Under the pieces are notes generated by a model. That model was not told where the DNA came from. It did not search any database and saw nothing but the letters and a program-made list of their open reading frames with translations. A DNA stretch of 64,000 bases, from assembly GCA_027625915.1 (NCBI GenBank), contig JANTQA010000029.1:7688001-7752000 (forward strand), written 5' to 3'. Origin of the DNA: Anaeramoeba flamelloides (Eukaryota > Metamonada > Anaeramoebidae). Numbering within the stretch: position 1 is the first letter of the stretch; each line of letters begins with the position of its first letter. Positions 1-11,518 of the stretch are shown here, in pieces. The translations under genes and the position numbers were made by a program.

Positions 1-389
1 CCATCAGCGCCTAGAATTTTAATCGTCACAGACCTTTGGTAAAGATCATTGGTACGGAACTCGATCGACAGGAAGACAAGATTCCCATTCGTTAAGGTTT
101 CCATTTTCGTCGACTCAACATACCCATGTTCATAACCAGTCAAGGATTGCTCGCTACCCAATTTCCCATTTTCGCTCAGAAATTCTTTGAAAAAAACATT
201 GCCGCATGGGTGGTTCATGCACTCTAATGATCCTGAAACAAACACTTTCCCTTCATTTCCATGCAAATTACCAAGACCCAATTGTGCGTCATCTGGGTTT
301 AAATGCAATAAATCTGTTTGAACTATCTTACAATTGGTGGTAAAAAAAATTACTGAAACAAGTAAAGTTATGAATAGGAATTGTTTCAT
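1..389 (-). CDS. Secreted protein of unknown function, N-terminal part
   Basis: An open frame runs leftward from an ATG at 389 and is still open at the window edge, giving 129 codons. The first 20 residues (MKQFLFITLLVSVIFFTTNC) form a clear signal peptide: a basic residue, a hydrophobic core and small residues near the likely cut. The rest is a mixed, globular-looking sequence with two Cys near residues 57-62 (CMNHPC) and strand-like stretches such as GKVFVSGSLEC, LVFLSIEF and SVTIKIL, so a secreted or luminal beta-rich domain is plausible. Codon use and complexity are clearly above the surrounding spacer. I do not recognise the family. A short rightward frame at 519-680 lies head to head with it, 129 bp away. 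Confidence 0.65.
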   Translation of the reverse strand, partial: MKQFLFITLLVSVIFFTTNCKIVQTDLLHLNPDDAQLGLGNLHGNEGKVFVSGSLECMNHPCGNVFFKEFLSENGKLGSEQSLTGYEHGYVESTKMETLTNGNLVFLSIEFRTNDLYQRSVTIKILGAD

Positions 390-518
390 AGTTTTTGGTT
401 TGGTTGTTAAAAATCTCTTTATTGTAAACTGTTAAATTATTTGGAAATTTTTTCAAACAAAAATGATAGAAGTAAGAAAAAGTAAAATGATCATTTTTTT
501 TTTTTACATTAGGGTTTA

Positions 519-680
519 ATGGCAAGTCGAAAAAAAGTTTTTAAGATGGGAAGTGTAGTTGTTGAAAAGCTTCCTCTCTCTCCTCAAAAAAAAGCGATTT
601 TTGTCCAAATATTAGAAGGAAAACAAGAAAAACATAATTTCTTCCAATTGTTGAGGAAAAAAATTGGTAAACAGAATTAA
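519..680 (+). CDS. Small hypothetical protein, 53 residues
   Basis: ATG at 519, stop TAA at 678-680. The product is basic and of mixed composition, beginning MASRKKVFKMGSVVVEKLPL, which is less biased than random frames here. A possible splice donor (G|GTAAAC) lies near 664, so this could be a first exon, but no convincing second exon was found. No family is recognised. It may also be chance or a remnant of a mobile element. Confidence 0.22.
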   Translation: MASRKKVFKMGSVVVEKLPLSPQKKAIFVQILEGKQEKHNFFQLLRKKIGKQN

Positions 681-2153
681 ACTGGGATATTTATTTTGTC
701 AAACATTTTTCAAAATGCAATTGCCAACATTGGGTATAATTGATCATACCAATCCAAAGTTTTTGAAGATTATCAGAATCCAAATAGGGACCAAAACCTT
801 TTTTGTGATAAGTGTCTAACTTTGATTTTCTTCATTTCAATTCCATCAAGATCCTTCAAATAGAATGTCGTTGAAATCAGAAACTTTATTTTTGAATTAA
901 AAAAGTGGCAAAAATTCGTAAAAAGTACATTTATTGAACAATTCATAACTTTCAAATTAGGACAGTCAGAGAATAATCCTTAATATTTTATCTTAATTTT
1001 TTTCTGATTACTTGAGAAAAATTCTATTCATGTTTAGATAAAGCAAATATGAAAATGATCAATTTCTAATTTTTTCGATTTTTATTGGTAAATAGTACTG
1101 AAAATATTATTTTTTTAAAAAGTATCTTGAATATCAAGATTAAGGATTAAACAGCCAAAGCACTCGATATATAAATTCAAAGAATGAACCCAAGAAATCA
1201 TAATTGTTAAAATAATATTTAAAATTAGAAATGATAAAAGATAGTGATAATTCTTGTTGACTCTGAAGATTTAGTTTGTTAATAATTTTGATTATAAAGC
1301 AATTAGCTACATCATATATTTTTTTATAATCAAAGGTGTTGTAATTAGATGTAAATGATATTAGTGCACCATGGCTCAAATAGCTCTAAAAAATCTATTA
1401 TAAATCTTATTGCACAATAAATTATTACATTTTTTACTAATGATCACAATTAAAAAAGTTTAATTTTGAAAAGAATTTTTTTAATTCCCTTTTCCAAATT
1501 TAAAAATAGAATCCCAAAATATGGTATTCTGGTATTTAATATTTTAGATTTAGAACTTCGAAAAGTAACTATTTTTTAAATTTTTTTAATTTCAAAGATT
1601 TACTCTATAATTATCAACATAAAAGCACAAAGACTGATTAGTTTTATTTGCTTTTGAGAAAGATACTTGTAACATCAATATATTTGCATGATTTGAGAAA
1701 TAATTTGACAAAAAAATCTATTGGTTAATTATTTAATTTTTTAAAAAATTGAATTTTTTAGAAATTAATCAACATTTCACCACAAATTTAAGTAAGATAT
1801 TTTACAACTTTGGAGTCTCTAATATTGATAATTAAATTTTTAAATTTTTGGCGAAATTCAGATTTTTTATTGAAATTGTTTGATTATTTACTAATACAAG
1901 GATTTTTTTTAATAGATAAGATCAACAAATATTTCTACTTGACTAATCGATTTTTTAGAGACATTTGAACAATGTCACTTGATGTGATTTACTCTTAATA
2001 ACAATATACATTAATCTTAAACTTCTTTTTGGTAGACACTAATCCCTTAATAAATTCTTCTGGAACTATCTTGAAGTAATCGAAATCAAAACAAAATAAG
2101 TTAGATACTATAATTCTTAATAACTTAAAATCTAAATTTGGGTTCTTAGTATA
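681..2153. other. AT-rich spacer, no gene seen
   Basis: Short frames only, including minus-strand frames at 773-955 and 1140-1379 that lack recognisable domains. Nothing else can be supported here. Confidence 0.5.
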
Positions 2154-2303
2154 CTTGTATTTGAATTATCAATCTGAAAAAAATTTTCACTTCCTTTTAT
2201 AAATCGAATTTTCAACGAAACAGAGTGCAATTGGTCGCTTTGTGTAAAAAAGGATATGTAAAAGGAAGTGAAAATTTTTTCTCATTTCTAATTCAGGTAC
2301 CAG
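2154..2303. mobile_element. TA-flanked MITE, CTGGTATTTG family, copy 1
   Basis: About 150 bp with inverted ends. The left end reads CTTGTATTTGAATTATCAAT and the right end is a diverged reverse complement finishing GGTACCAG. TA lies immediately outside both ends, as expected for Tc1/mariner-type insertion. The inner arms (AATTTTCACTTCC and GGAAGTGAAAATTTT) also pair. Other copies are at 22196-22358, 34536-34856 and a damaged one ending at 43443. No coding capacity. Confidence 0.75.
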
Positions 2304-2754
2304 TATTCAAAAAATCCTGGTGGTTTTGATCAGTTTTACTAATGTTAGCAATTAAATTTATATTTTTGACAAAAGAAGTTTCCAAGTTTTTTCTGTCTCC
2401 CAATTATTATCCACAATATCCAATTGAAAAAATTACAATTAATAATAAAAAAAAAATAAAAATTAAAATACAAATTTCAGTTTTTATTAAATATTTACTG
2501 TTAAATTCCAAATTATTCAAAAAAATTAATTTTGAACTAAAAAGTTTTAATCAGGAAGATACAAATTATTGAAATAATTTTCGTTTTTAATTGATTTCCC
2601 GAGGTTCTTTTTAATAATTTAACCCATTGTTAAGAAACATTATTTTGTGAATTGAAATAAAAAAATTTCATTTATTAATGAGAAAATGACAGTGTTATTT
2701 AAGGTAAAAAAAAAAAAAAAAAACAATCTAGAATTTAAAAAGTTTATCTTTATA

Positions 2755-5700
2755 CTAATATTCATATCGACGAAAACTAAATCCAACGAAATTATTATTA
2801 ATATCCTTTTTTGAGAATAGTTTTGGCCTCCCGACATGGTTTATAACAGTCGTTAATTGGCCATCAAAGTTTTGAAAATATGATGTATCAAAATAAGAAA
2901 TATCCATTTCATTTTCTAATTGTGGAACAAATGGTGGGGTAATTTCTCTAATTTGATCAAAATCTATCCCTTCAAAAAATTTATGTTTTTTCATTTTTTG
3001 TAAAAATATTTCTGGTTTGTCTTTAATTGGTACTTGTAAAAGCTTCGTTATTAAATCCCATGCTACTTCGGGAATTATTTGTTCATTTAAAGTAGTTGTT
3101 GGCGAAGTTAAAGTCTTTGTATAAAAAATAATATTTCTATTAAATTGTAAAGATAAATTAAATAAATTTTAAGAATAAATAAATATATTAAAAAACAATT
3201 AAATAATTAAAAGAATAACAAATTAAATATCAAAAATTATCTAATTTTGATTTAGGTTTTTCTTATTTTATTATTGGGAAATAAGTAAAATTAAATTAAG
3301 ACTAAAAAAGAACTTTAAAAAATTTTTTCAGTTGAAATCACAATAAGAAAAAAAAATCTAAAAAATATTCTCAAAAAAAAAAAAAAAAAAAATCTGAAAG
3401 TTCGAGTTTTCCATTTATTAGCAAAAGCCTTTTAGTTCCACAAACAAAACATAAACTTTCTAGATAACTTTATTACCTTTTTCGGTTTTTTTATCATTAA
3501 AAAATTAGAATATAATAGATGTTTTGATGATACCTTGGATTATCACCACATTAGTAATAAATTGAACGATGATAGTATAAAATGGTGATTAATCCAACTT
3601 TATCCAGCATAATCATAAAATCATGATTATCATGTTATTAGCAATAAATTCGTGATAATATTAGAAAATTGCTAATAATCGGACTTTATCATAGTAATAT
3701 TATAAATTCATGAAAATAAGCAATTTTGTCATAATTCACAAAATCATGATATTCTAAATTATAGCAATAAAAATTACGAAAAAAATAAAAATATTTTTTT
3801 TTTTAAAATTTCAAGAAAAATTTTGACTTTAACAACACTTTACCCGTTTAAAAATGCTTGAAAGTGTTTGAAAGGGTTGTGATGTATCACTGAGTGTTTG
3901 AAAGGTCTTAAAGACATAAAGATTAAATAAAGGTAGGAATTTTTTGTATTTGAAAAAAAAATGTTTTGTTTTCATTTCTTTTTTTAACAAAAGTAAATTT
4001 TGAATGAATTTTACTATCAAACAAAAAATACCCCGTTCAGAAAATATACCCGAATATATAATAGAATTATTTTTAAGAAACAGGTATCTTATCTTCACAA
4101 ATTAAATAATCAAAAAGAAGAAAGAGACATTTTCATTCTTTTTAGTGATCGTTGAAAAAAAAAAAAAAAATAAACAATAGTTGTTTTTTCTGTGCAATAC
4201 AAAGATATAAGAGAAAAAAAAGAATAAAAAGAAGAAAACAAGTGTACAAACAATTTTAAATAATTATTGATGACGTGTCTAGGTTATTTAGAAAAGTTTT
4301 ACAAAAAGTTACCAATATCCTTTCGCATTGGACAGAATACAGAAAATGATTTAACTCAAAGGAATATTCTGTAAATAATGCATGGAGGGTTGGTAGTTTT
4401 ATAAGCATTTTTAATCAAAGCAATTTATAATACCACACTAGACTGACATGTGAAAGTATTATTTTCCTTTTTTATTTACCTTAAGGCATTGTCTATCTAA
4501 AAGACCAATTGATATACCAACCAAATCAAAATAAAATACAATAAAAATCTTGATCTGATCCTTGATTGAACCAAGAGTCTTTTTTGTTGTTTTTTTAAAA
4601 AAATAACTTTGTTTTCACAGAATCTATTTTTTGATCAATCAAAAATTTTCTGTTTAAAAATTTTGTTGAATTAACCCAAAAGCCATCAACTATTATACCG
4701 TGATTTATTTCTTATGACGATATTTTGTCTTTTATCACGATTTTTAGACAATTATTGAGATTTTATAGAATATCAAGATTTGGATCAAATTACAATATTA
4801 TCAATTATCACGATTTTATGTAATATAACGATTTTTTTAAACTTTATCCTGTGTTCAAAAAGATACAACCAAATCCTCTAATCTTTGATTTTATTTAATT
4901 GTAAAAAAAAAAAAAAAAACAATACTGTTAGATTTCAAAACTTTAAGTCTGGAAAACTAGAGTTAGGTTTTTAAATTTCCCAAAATAAAAAAAAAAAAAA
5001 TGAGGCACTTTACGTCATTCTACAATACTCTTCGTTATCCACCAAATGAAGTGAATATGATATAATAAAAGTTTTATATGGTAAAAAAAAATAAAAAAAA
5101 AAGTTTTCGATTCTGTTTTATATAAATTTATGTTTAAGGACTTGGGGAGTGTATCACAAATGAAACAAAATTATTATTGATAAAATTTATTTAATTATAT
5201 ATTTTTCTTTTTTCTTTTGATTACCCACAAAGCTTTATAATTAAAAGTATTTTAATAAAAAAAAAATCAATACAAAAACTTTAAATTTCATTATCTATAA
5301 TAATATAATTAAATATTTTTTTTAAGTAGTTTTACAAATAATAACGTTGTTTATTGGTTCGATTTGGAAACAATCACTTTGTTATGTTACGAGTTTGGCC
5401 TGTAAAAAAGAAAAAAATGAGCTTACTCGAAGTGATATAAGATGATATTGTGGAGTTCGAAGAACACCGATTAATATCCTCTAAGGGATTAGAACAGTAT
5501 CATTATTTTGATTCTGGAAGGGGATCCAAAAACGAGGAATTATAACTGGTGATTTTTGAACAAATGAAACAATATGAAGTGCTCTTTATTTTTGGAACTC
5601 GAGATATAACTATACACAACTTAAAAAAACAAACAAAAACAAATAAATTTAAGTCAATTTGTTATTTTTCAATGATACTTTAAAGAACTTGTTCTTCAAA

Positions 5701-8700
5701 AGATCTTTCTCTCACAATGGAGCCATTAAAAACATTGAAGTTAAATTTTACATTTTCATCCATTGTAGGATTAAACTTGGTTTAAAACCCCAAGAGAGAC
5801 AAACAAGATCGTCCAACTTTTCAATGAGTCTAAATTTCCCCTTTTATTTCATGCTTGTTAAGAAACATCTGAATCCGATCAAACACAAAAGCCACATCTA
5901 CAATGTGTTCTTAACAGTAACCCATTTTGAACTTTCCTATATAATTTCTTGACTTGACTTGAGTAAATAAATTTTTTTTTATTTTTTTTTTTCCTTATAT
6001 GATATTTTTTTCTCTTTCCAAAACTTCTTGTAAATAGTTTTTTCTCTCCTTTTTTCGAAGAAAAAAGACCAAAAAATTTATTTTTTTTTTAAAATGAGAT
6101 TGATTTCTTTGTGAGAAAAACCAAAAACATTGTTTAATTTTGAAATTTGGCTTACAAAGAAAGGAAATTCATTCAATTTCCAACCTTGAAGGGAAAATTG
6201 AAGGACTTTTTTCTTTGTAGTCTATTGACCAAATAACTGGGTTCCTTGAACCAAATTAATTTTCCAAAGTTGTAAATCATTGAGCGCGGCGATATTTTGG
6301 TATTTATGAGATTTTAACAACGTAGCAAAAAAATTGGTTAAACTGTTTTAAAATAACTTTAAATAACATTTTTAAAGACAAATTTAATAGTAAAATACTT
6401 CTTATTATCCTTTGCTAGAATTGGAAATAAGCGATCTCGGAAAATTTTCAAACTTTGCCTAATTACTAAAGGGTTTCCCAAAATCTTTCCACACAGTGAC
6501 TACAATGCTATCCTAAACTTTACCAGTGAAACAATCACTTTCTTAACAGTAGTTGTCTCGAATTATATCCTATAATTTTTCTACACATAAAAATTTTGAG
6601 TTTAAAAAAAATATAAATAGCTTTTTTATTGAAATCTTTATTGGTAATTATCGAAAGTTTCATTTTGCATTTTTTTCTAAATATATGAATATAAGGCAAA
6701 AAAAAACAATATTTTAACAATTTTCCACTATTGATTTTATTTTAAGAGAAGCAAACTTCCTATTTTTTCTAAAAGAAAAAATAAAATCAAAAAATTTTGG
6801 CTCTTTATTTCAACCTTATTTAATAAAACGAAATTAAATTTAAAATGCTTCTAATAACAGTGTTTATCCACTCTTTGAATTAGCAGTTACAATTTTCACC
6901 ACTTTTAAAGTTTCTCATTAATATATAAAGATTTTAGGAGAACCGGTATGGGCCAGTGGCAACACAACCCAGTGTACAATCTGAAGGCCGGGGTTCTATT
7001 CCCTTAACCATTATTTCTTATTGTTTACCATTTTCTCAAATAGCCACCACGGTGTAATTTTAATTAAAAATCGGGCTTATGCTTCTTAGAACCACTAATT
7101 CTTTGAGGAAATCGTTTGACCGAATTGAATCTTTTTGACTATTATAAAACTGAACGGAATTGGAACAAAATCCCTCTCAATTTATGGAGCGGATCCGATT
7201 TTTGGGAGAAATGACCAGCTCTCACTTGGTTCAACAATATCTCTAATTCAAATTAGGGATTCGGGCAAACAGGTGGACTTTTAGTACCCACTCTTTAATG
7301 GAAAAAAAAAATATATATAAAGATTTTTTTGAACGCTAAATCCTTAACAATAAATCCAAAAACAAATACTTTTACCATTTTTTTGAATTTATAAGTATTA
7401 ATTGAAAAATAAATTTAACAAAATTCACATTTCAATTAATTCCAGAATAAAACAATGTCAATTAAAATTACATTTGAGTTCTTTTTTTACATTTTTTTAT
7501 TTTTTCCCTAAATCAATTTTTTTTTTTTCAAGTTTCTTTTTCGAAAATTATAATCCAAAAAGGGAAGAGTAAATCCGAGAAAAAAAAAAAACAAGTTTTT
7601 TGAAATTATAAAAACTAGAGTATAAAAACTAAACCTATAAAAATTGGAAAAATGATAATTACCTTAATGTTTCCTTAATTCCCCTTCCTAAAAATGGGGG
7701 AAAACCAGCCAATAATTCATATAAAATACAACCTAACGCCCAAAAATCAATTGAATTATTATAACCTTTTCTGGATAAAATTTCTGGTGACACTATACAA
7801 ATATATATATATATATTAATAATAATCATTCAATTAATTGAAATTAAGCAATGTAATTTATTCTTTAGCCAACCAAATAAAGAAATAAGGGAATTTAAAT
7901 TTAAAAAAAAAAAGTTATAAAAAATAAAACTTACTGTAATTTGGTGTTCCAACTAATGTGTAATGTTTAGGTTTATTTGTTTCTTCTCTTGTCATTCTTT
8001 CAATGGTAGTTTTCCAATTTTTTTGATCCATAAAAATATTCTTTGACAGGCCAAAATCTGTTAATTTTAAATGCCCATTAGATGAAATTAAAAAATTTTC
8101 AGGCTTTATATCCCTATTTATATTTCGATTATTTTATAAATTTTCATTTGGTGGTAAAATATATTAAAAAAGATAATAATAAAAATTAGAAATAAAAAAG
8201 GGAAAATAAGATTAAATTTGATACGAGGATTTGGCTTTATAAAACAAATTGATTAATGACATATTTTTTTAATATAATTAATTTAAGTGATCAGAATTTT
8301 ACATTTTTTTTTGTTTAAGGGTCGAGTCATTATGGTGAAATTTTTTTTTCTAAAATGGAAAAAAATTTTTAGTAATTTTTATGAGTACCTAACACCAATG
8401 AAAAACCAACCAACATGTGATGTAAGATCGATCTCTAAAAATCAACAACCAAAGACGAGGACATTTTTAGAAAAAAGCGCCAAAGAGCGACACTCAATTT
8501 CCAATTAGAATCGTTAGAATATACAATTTTGAATACAAATATGTCCGTTTTGAAGTGTCACTCTTTGGCGCTTTTTGAGATCTCAGGTGATTTTTTTTTT
8601 CTTTTTTTTCATTTTTCAAATGAGTTATTTTTATCAAAAGAATATTACATAATCCTTACTTGGTCAAATTTAGTGGGTTACAAAATAACCACAAATCACA

Positions 8701-11518
8701 TTAAATCGAATTAAATTGATTGCGCACTTCAAGAAAGCAATTTGTTTTAAATTAAAGATTTTTAACCATTTGGAAATAGAAAATGAGAAAAGATGAATTT
8801 TTTTTTTTAAATTTTGATTTTTTGAAATTGAGAACTCTTTTAAACTTATTTTTATTCGTTGAATTTTTTGTCAAAGATCATCAAATGAAATTTTTTTTTT
8901 TGTTATTTGAATTTTGTCAACCAAAAGAAGAGCTATTTCACAACACCCTTTTTGGTCTCAAGTCACTCCTTGAGTATGGATCAAATCCACGGTATGTGAT
9001 TAAACCCTTAAATAAGTTTATTAATTCTATTTTCAAATATGAGACTTATTAAGTTTCAAACCACTTTTATTTTTTTTTTTTTGTTATCTATAAATTAAAT
9101 ATTTCGAAGGAATTTTAGTGTAATATCTGAAAATTTTGTATTTCGAAAGCAATGAATATTATTAAATATTTTAACAACAAATAACTAAACTACACGACCA
9201 TGATTATTACTATTGATCCACTTAAAAAAATATAATGTAATTTTTATGACAAATCTTATATTTTTAAAAATTATTTGTTGTCAAAAGAGAATTCCTTTAT
9301 TTTCTGATATTCTCCTAGAAGGATTTTGCAATTGGTATTTGGCTTTTAATATGTTTTTTTTATTTATTTTTTTTCCGTTTTTTCCCTGACTGAATCTTCT
9401 TTATATTGAGAAGAAGAGCTATAAAAGAAAAAGATCAAATGATTACTTTCTAAAACTGAGATACTGAAACACGGGAGTATGGGTAACTTGAAAATAAAAA
9501 CAAAAAAGCAAAGACAAAAAATATCAAAGGTTTAAAGCTAATCAAATCAGAAAGAAAAAAAGAAATTACAACCATTAAACAACGACCCCAATGAAGGGTG
9601 AATAGTTTCCATATATATAGACAGCATATGATGCTATGGTAGATTAATAAATGATAATTTTACATTCGGTTGTTACTAGATCCGATGAAAAGAAAAGATA
9701 ACTTTCCAATCAAATCAAAATCCTATAATTGTATTGATCCTGATTATTGATGTATTTTTGTTTCTTTTTTTTTTTTTTTCTTTTTAAACAACAATTTATC
9801 AATGGATAAATGGATACCTTCAATAAAAACTTGGCTAATATAATGATTTGATAATTCTGGAAAATATAAAAGATAAAAATCGAGGGTATTTCGGTAAAAG
9901 GTAGATATTTGTCGATTCTCAACATTTGTAGACAATTTTTTTTTTCACAGTAAATTTCAAAATGATAAATATTGTTTGAGAGAAGCGAGACACTTCATTT
10001 ATTATGACTTATTTTTAGTCTTGGTTAAAATGACTGATATTTACGAAGCAAATGTTTATTATTATTAATTTTACATTAATTTTTTCATAAAATAAAAGGC
10101 CTGGGTATGAACCAAACCTCGGTTAGATGTTTTTGAGTAAAATTCAAATACCAGCCTTTAAAAATCTACAAATGTTGAGAATCTACAAACGACCACAGAA
10201 ATTACCATCAGCCGGAAATGTATCAAATATTCGAAGAAAAAAACATTTAAGTATTCTATCCAAAGACACAACACTCTTGCAAAGTGATTTTTAATTGTTC
10301 AAGAACAATTTAAATCTAAATTTTTATTATTAGCTCTTAATTTTAGTTCCTTGACATAGTTGGTGGTTTTAAAGTTTATTTTTTTGTTTTTAGAGGATGA
10401 TTCAAAAAAATAAAATACAAATCGATTCTTGGCCAATTGAAAAAAAAATTCGTAGTTTTTAGGTTTTTCTCAAAGAGGAGTTGAGAAATATGTAAAAGAA
10501 AGAAAAAAAAAAAAAAAGAGATGAATAATTACCGATGTATAAAACCTTGTTTATGGAGATCTTCAACAGACAAAAACATTTCTGCCAAATAAAATTTTGC
10601 TGCGTCTTCATTTACGGCGCCCACTTCTGAAATTAAGGATTTAAGATCTCCGCCCGAATGGTAGTTCATTACAAAATATAGATATTCGTCATCTTGAAAC
10701 GTTGCCAACAGTTTGACTAACCATGGCGAATTGTGTGTTGCTAATACTTCTCTTTCTGTCCAAATATTTTTCATTTTGGTTTGGGTATTAACACTGCTTT
10801 TTTTTACTCTTTTTAATGCTAAAACACTTGGAGGTTTCTCTTTCAGTCTTTCTTTTTCATTCTCCTTTTCTTTTTCTTTTTCTTTTTCTGTTTCTTTTTC
10901 ATTCTCCTTTTTTTTTTCTTTTTGTATTTCTGTTTCTTTTTCGATGTTTTTTTCTTTTTCTGTTTTTGTTTCTTTTTCATTTTCTTTTTCTTTTTCATTT
11001 TTTTTTTCATTTTCTTTTTCTTTTTCTTGATCTTTTTTATTGATCTCTTCTTTTTCTTCGTTTTTTAATTTCTTATTTTGAAAATCCAAGTCAATTGTGT
11101 TTGGAAAACATTTAGATCGAGTAAACGTAGATTTTGGTTTGACAAGAAACACTTCCCCATAACTGCCTTGTCCAATTTTTGCAAGTGTAATAAAGTCTTC
11201 AACAATAATTCTCGTTCGTCGATTCCGAAGAAACATCGACTCATTAAAATACACTTCCTTCATTACAAACTTGCCACCTTTTTTTCCCATTTTTTTTTCT
11301 TGTATCTGCTTTTTTGCCAAATGGATCCTTTTTTTTCGTTGATGTAAATAATAGCCAAATTCTAAGGAATATTTGCCTAAATAAGATTTACAAAGTGCAG
11401 ATTTGTCTCTCACTTCAGAAGATATTTTGTAAACTTTGTTTTTGTTTTCAGAGTACTGATCCCAAATCGGTTCGTTTTCAAGAGACATCAAAAAAAACTT
11501 TCGAATAGAAGTCTTCAA
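2755..11518 (-). CDS. NDR/LATS-family AGC protein kinase, four exons
   Basis: Exons on the minus strand: 11518-10533, 8113-7935, 7792-7663, 3136-2755. All junctions are GT...AG and phases agree, giving 558 residues. N-terminal region (about 1-105): basic helical stretch resembling the Mob-binding segment of NDR kinases, then [14 protein letters not shown], an NDR/LATS hallmark. Gly loop GQGSYGEV; Lys in [11 protein letters not shown] restored across intron 1 (HR|DIKPEN); DFG in LTDFGLSKN; about 30 residues before the activation segment VGTPNYMSPE; subdomain IX is DFWALG. The AGC tail ends with a hydrophobic motif, FVGFSF. NDR kinases with Mob cofactors control morphogenesis, polarity and cell division. 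Odd: a run of about 75-80 residues rich in Glu, Lys and Asn sits between the Gly loop and the catalytic Lys. Introns are 2,419, 142 and 4,526 bp. The start at 11518 is the first ATG; Met at 11488 is an alternative. Confidence 0.9.
3520..3790. repeat. Degenerate short repeats around ATCATGAT/ATTATCA
   Basis: Within intron 3 of the kinase gene. Variants of TGATTATCA, AATCATGA and TTGCTAATAA recur every 40-60 bases on both strands without a clean unit. A similar patch built on ATCACGATTTTAT lies at 4690-4850. Possibly decayed satellite or foldback DNA. Confidence 0.3.
5400..5955 (+). pseudogene. Possible coding remnant inside kinase intron 3
   Basis: This stretch is richer in G and C and less repetitive than the flanking intron. 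Around 5433-5650 one frame reads like protein ([20 protein letters not shown], then a stop, then [19 protein letters not shown]). A second frame with protein-like character spans 5659-5952, and the opposite strand of 5760-5940 also shows short protein-like pieces. No family was recognised. A decayed mobile-element gene is the simplest guess; a gene nested in the intron cannot be excluded. Confidence 0.25.
6936..7313 (+). mobile_element. tRNA-derived SINE with target-site duplication
   Basis: About 380 bp, noticeably GC-richer than its surroundings. The 5' part carries an A-box-like TGGGCCAGTGG at 6949 and a B-box-like GGTTCTATTCC at 6992; the 43-base spacing matches a tRNA gene. The 3' end is an A run followed by TATA. 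A 15-base direct repeat, ATATATAAAGATTTT, flanks the element at 6921-6935 and 7313-7327, as expected from LINE-driven insertion. It sits in the long third intron of the NDR kinase gene, in the opposite orientation. No other full copy is in the window. Confidence 0.75.
8319..9007 (+). mobile_element. TTAA-flanked non-autonomous DNA transposon, copy A
   Basis: 689 bp, starting GGGTCGAGTCATTATGGTGA and ending TGTGATTAAACCC. The ends form an imperfect inverted repeat, and TTAA lies directly outside both (8315-8318, 9008-9011), a target typical of piggyBac-type transposases. An internal inverted repeat (AAAAAGCGCCAAAGAG...CTCTTTGGCGCTTTTT) lies at about 8471-8577. Short frames in it are not conserved between copies. 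Located in intron 1 of the NDR kinase gene. Confidence 0.7.
9373..9600 (+). repeat. Dispersed repeat family F, copy 1
   Basis: About 230 bp sharing TATTGAGAAGAAGAG, GAGATACTGAAAC and a GTATG..TAACTT block in the same order with 17400-17590 and 56691-56935. No terminal repeats or coding capacity seen. All three copies lie within introns of the minus-strand genes and read along the plus strand. It may be a SINE body, the remains of a longer element or a non-coding RNA. Confidence 0.5.
9908..10189 (-). mobile_element. Short TIR element with tRNA-like box, family E, copy 3
   Basis: 282 bp with 21 bp inverted ends (TTTGTCGATTCTCAACATTT... and its near reverse complement). The interior matches 57951-58227 in reverse: on the minus strand a diverged B box (GGTTTGGTTCATACCC) lies near one end and a run before GTCTACAAATGTTGAGAATC marks the other. 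Sits in intron 1 of the NDR kinase gene. Confidence 0.65.

Noticed and set aside
10713-11043. Plus-strand Ser/Phe-rich and Leu/Phe-rich frames over the kinase EK repeat
   Set aside because: Antisense shadows of the GAAAAA-type repeat that encodes Glu-Lys in the kinase.
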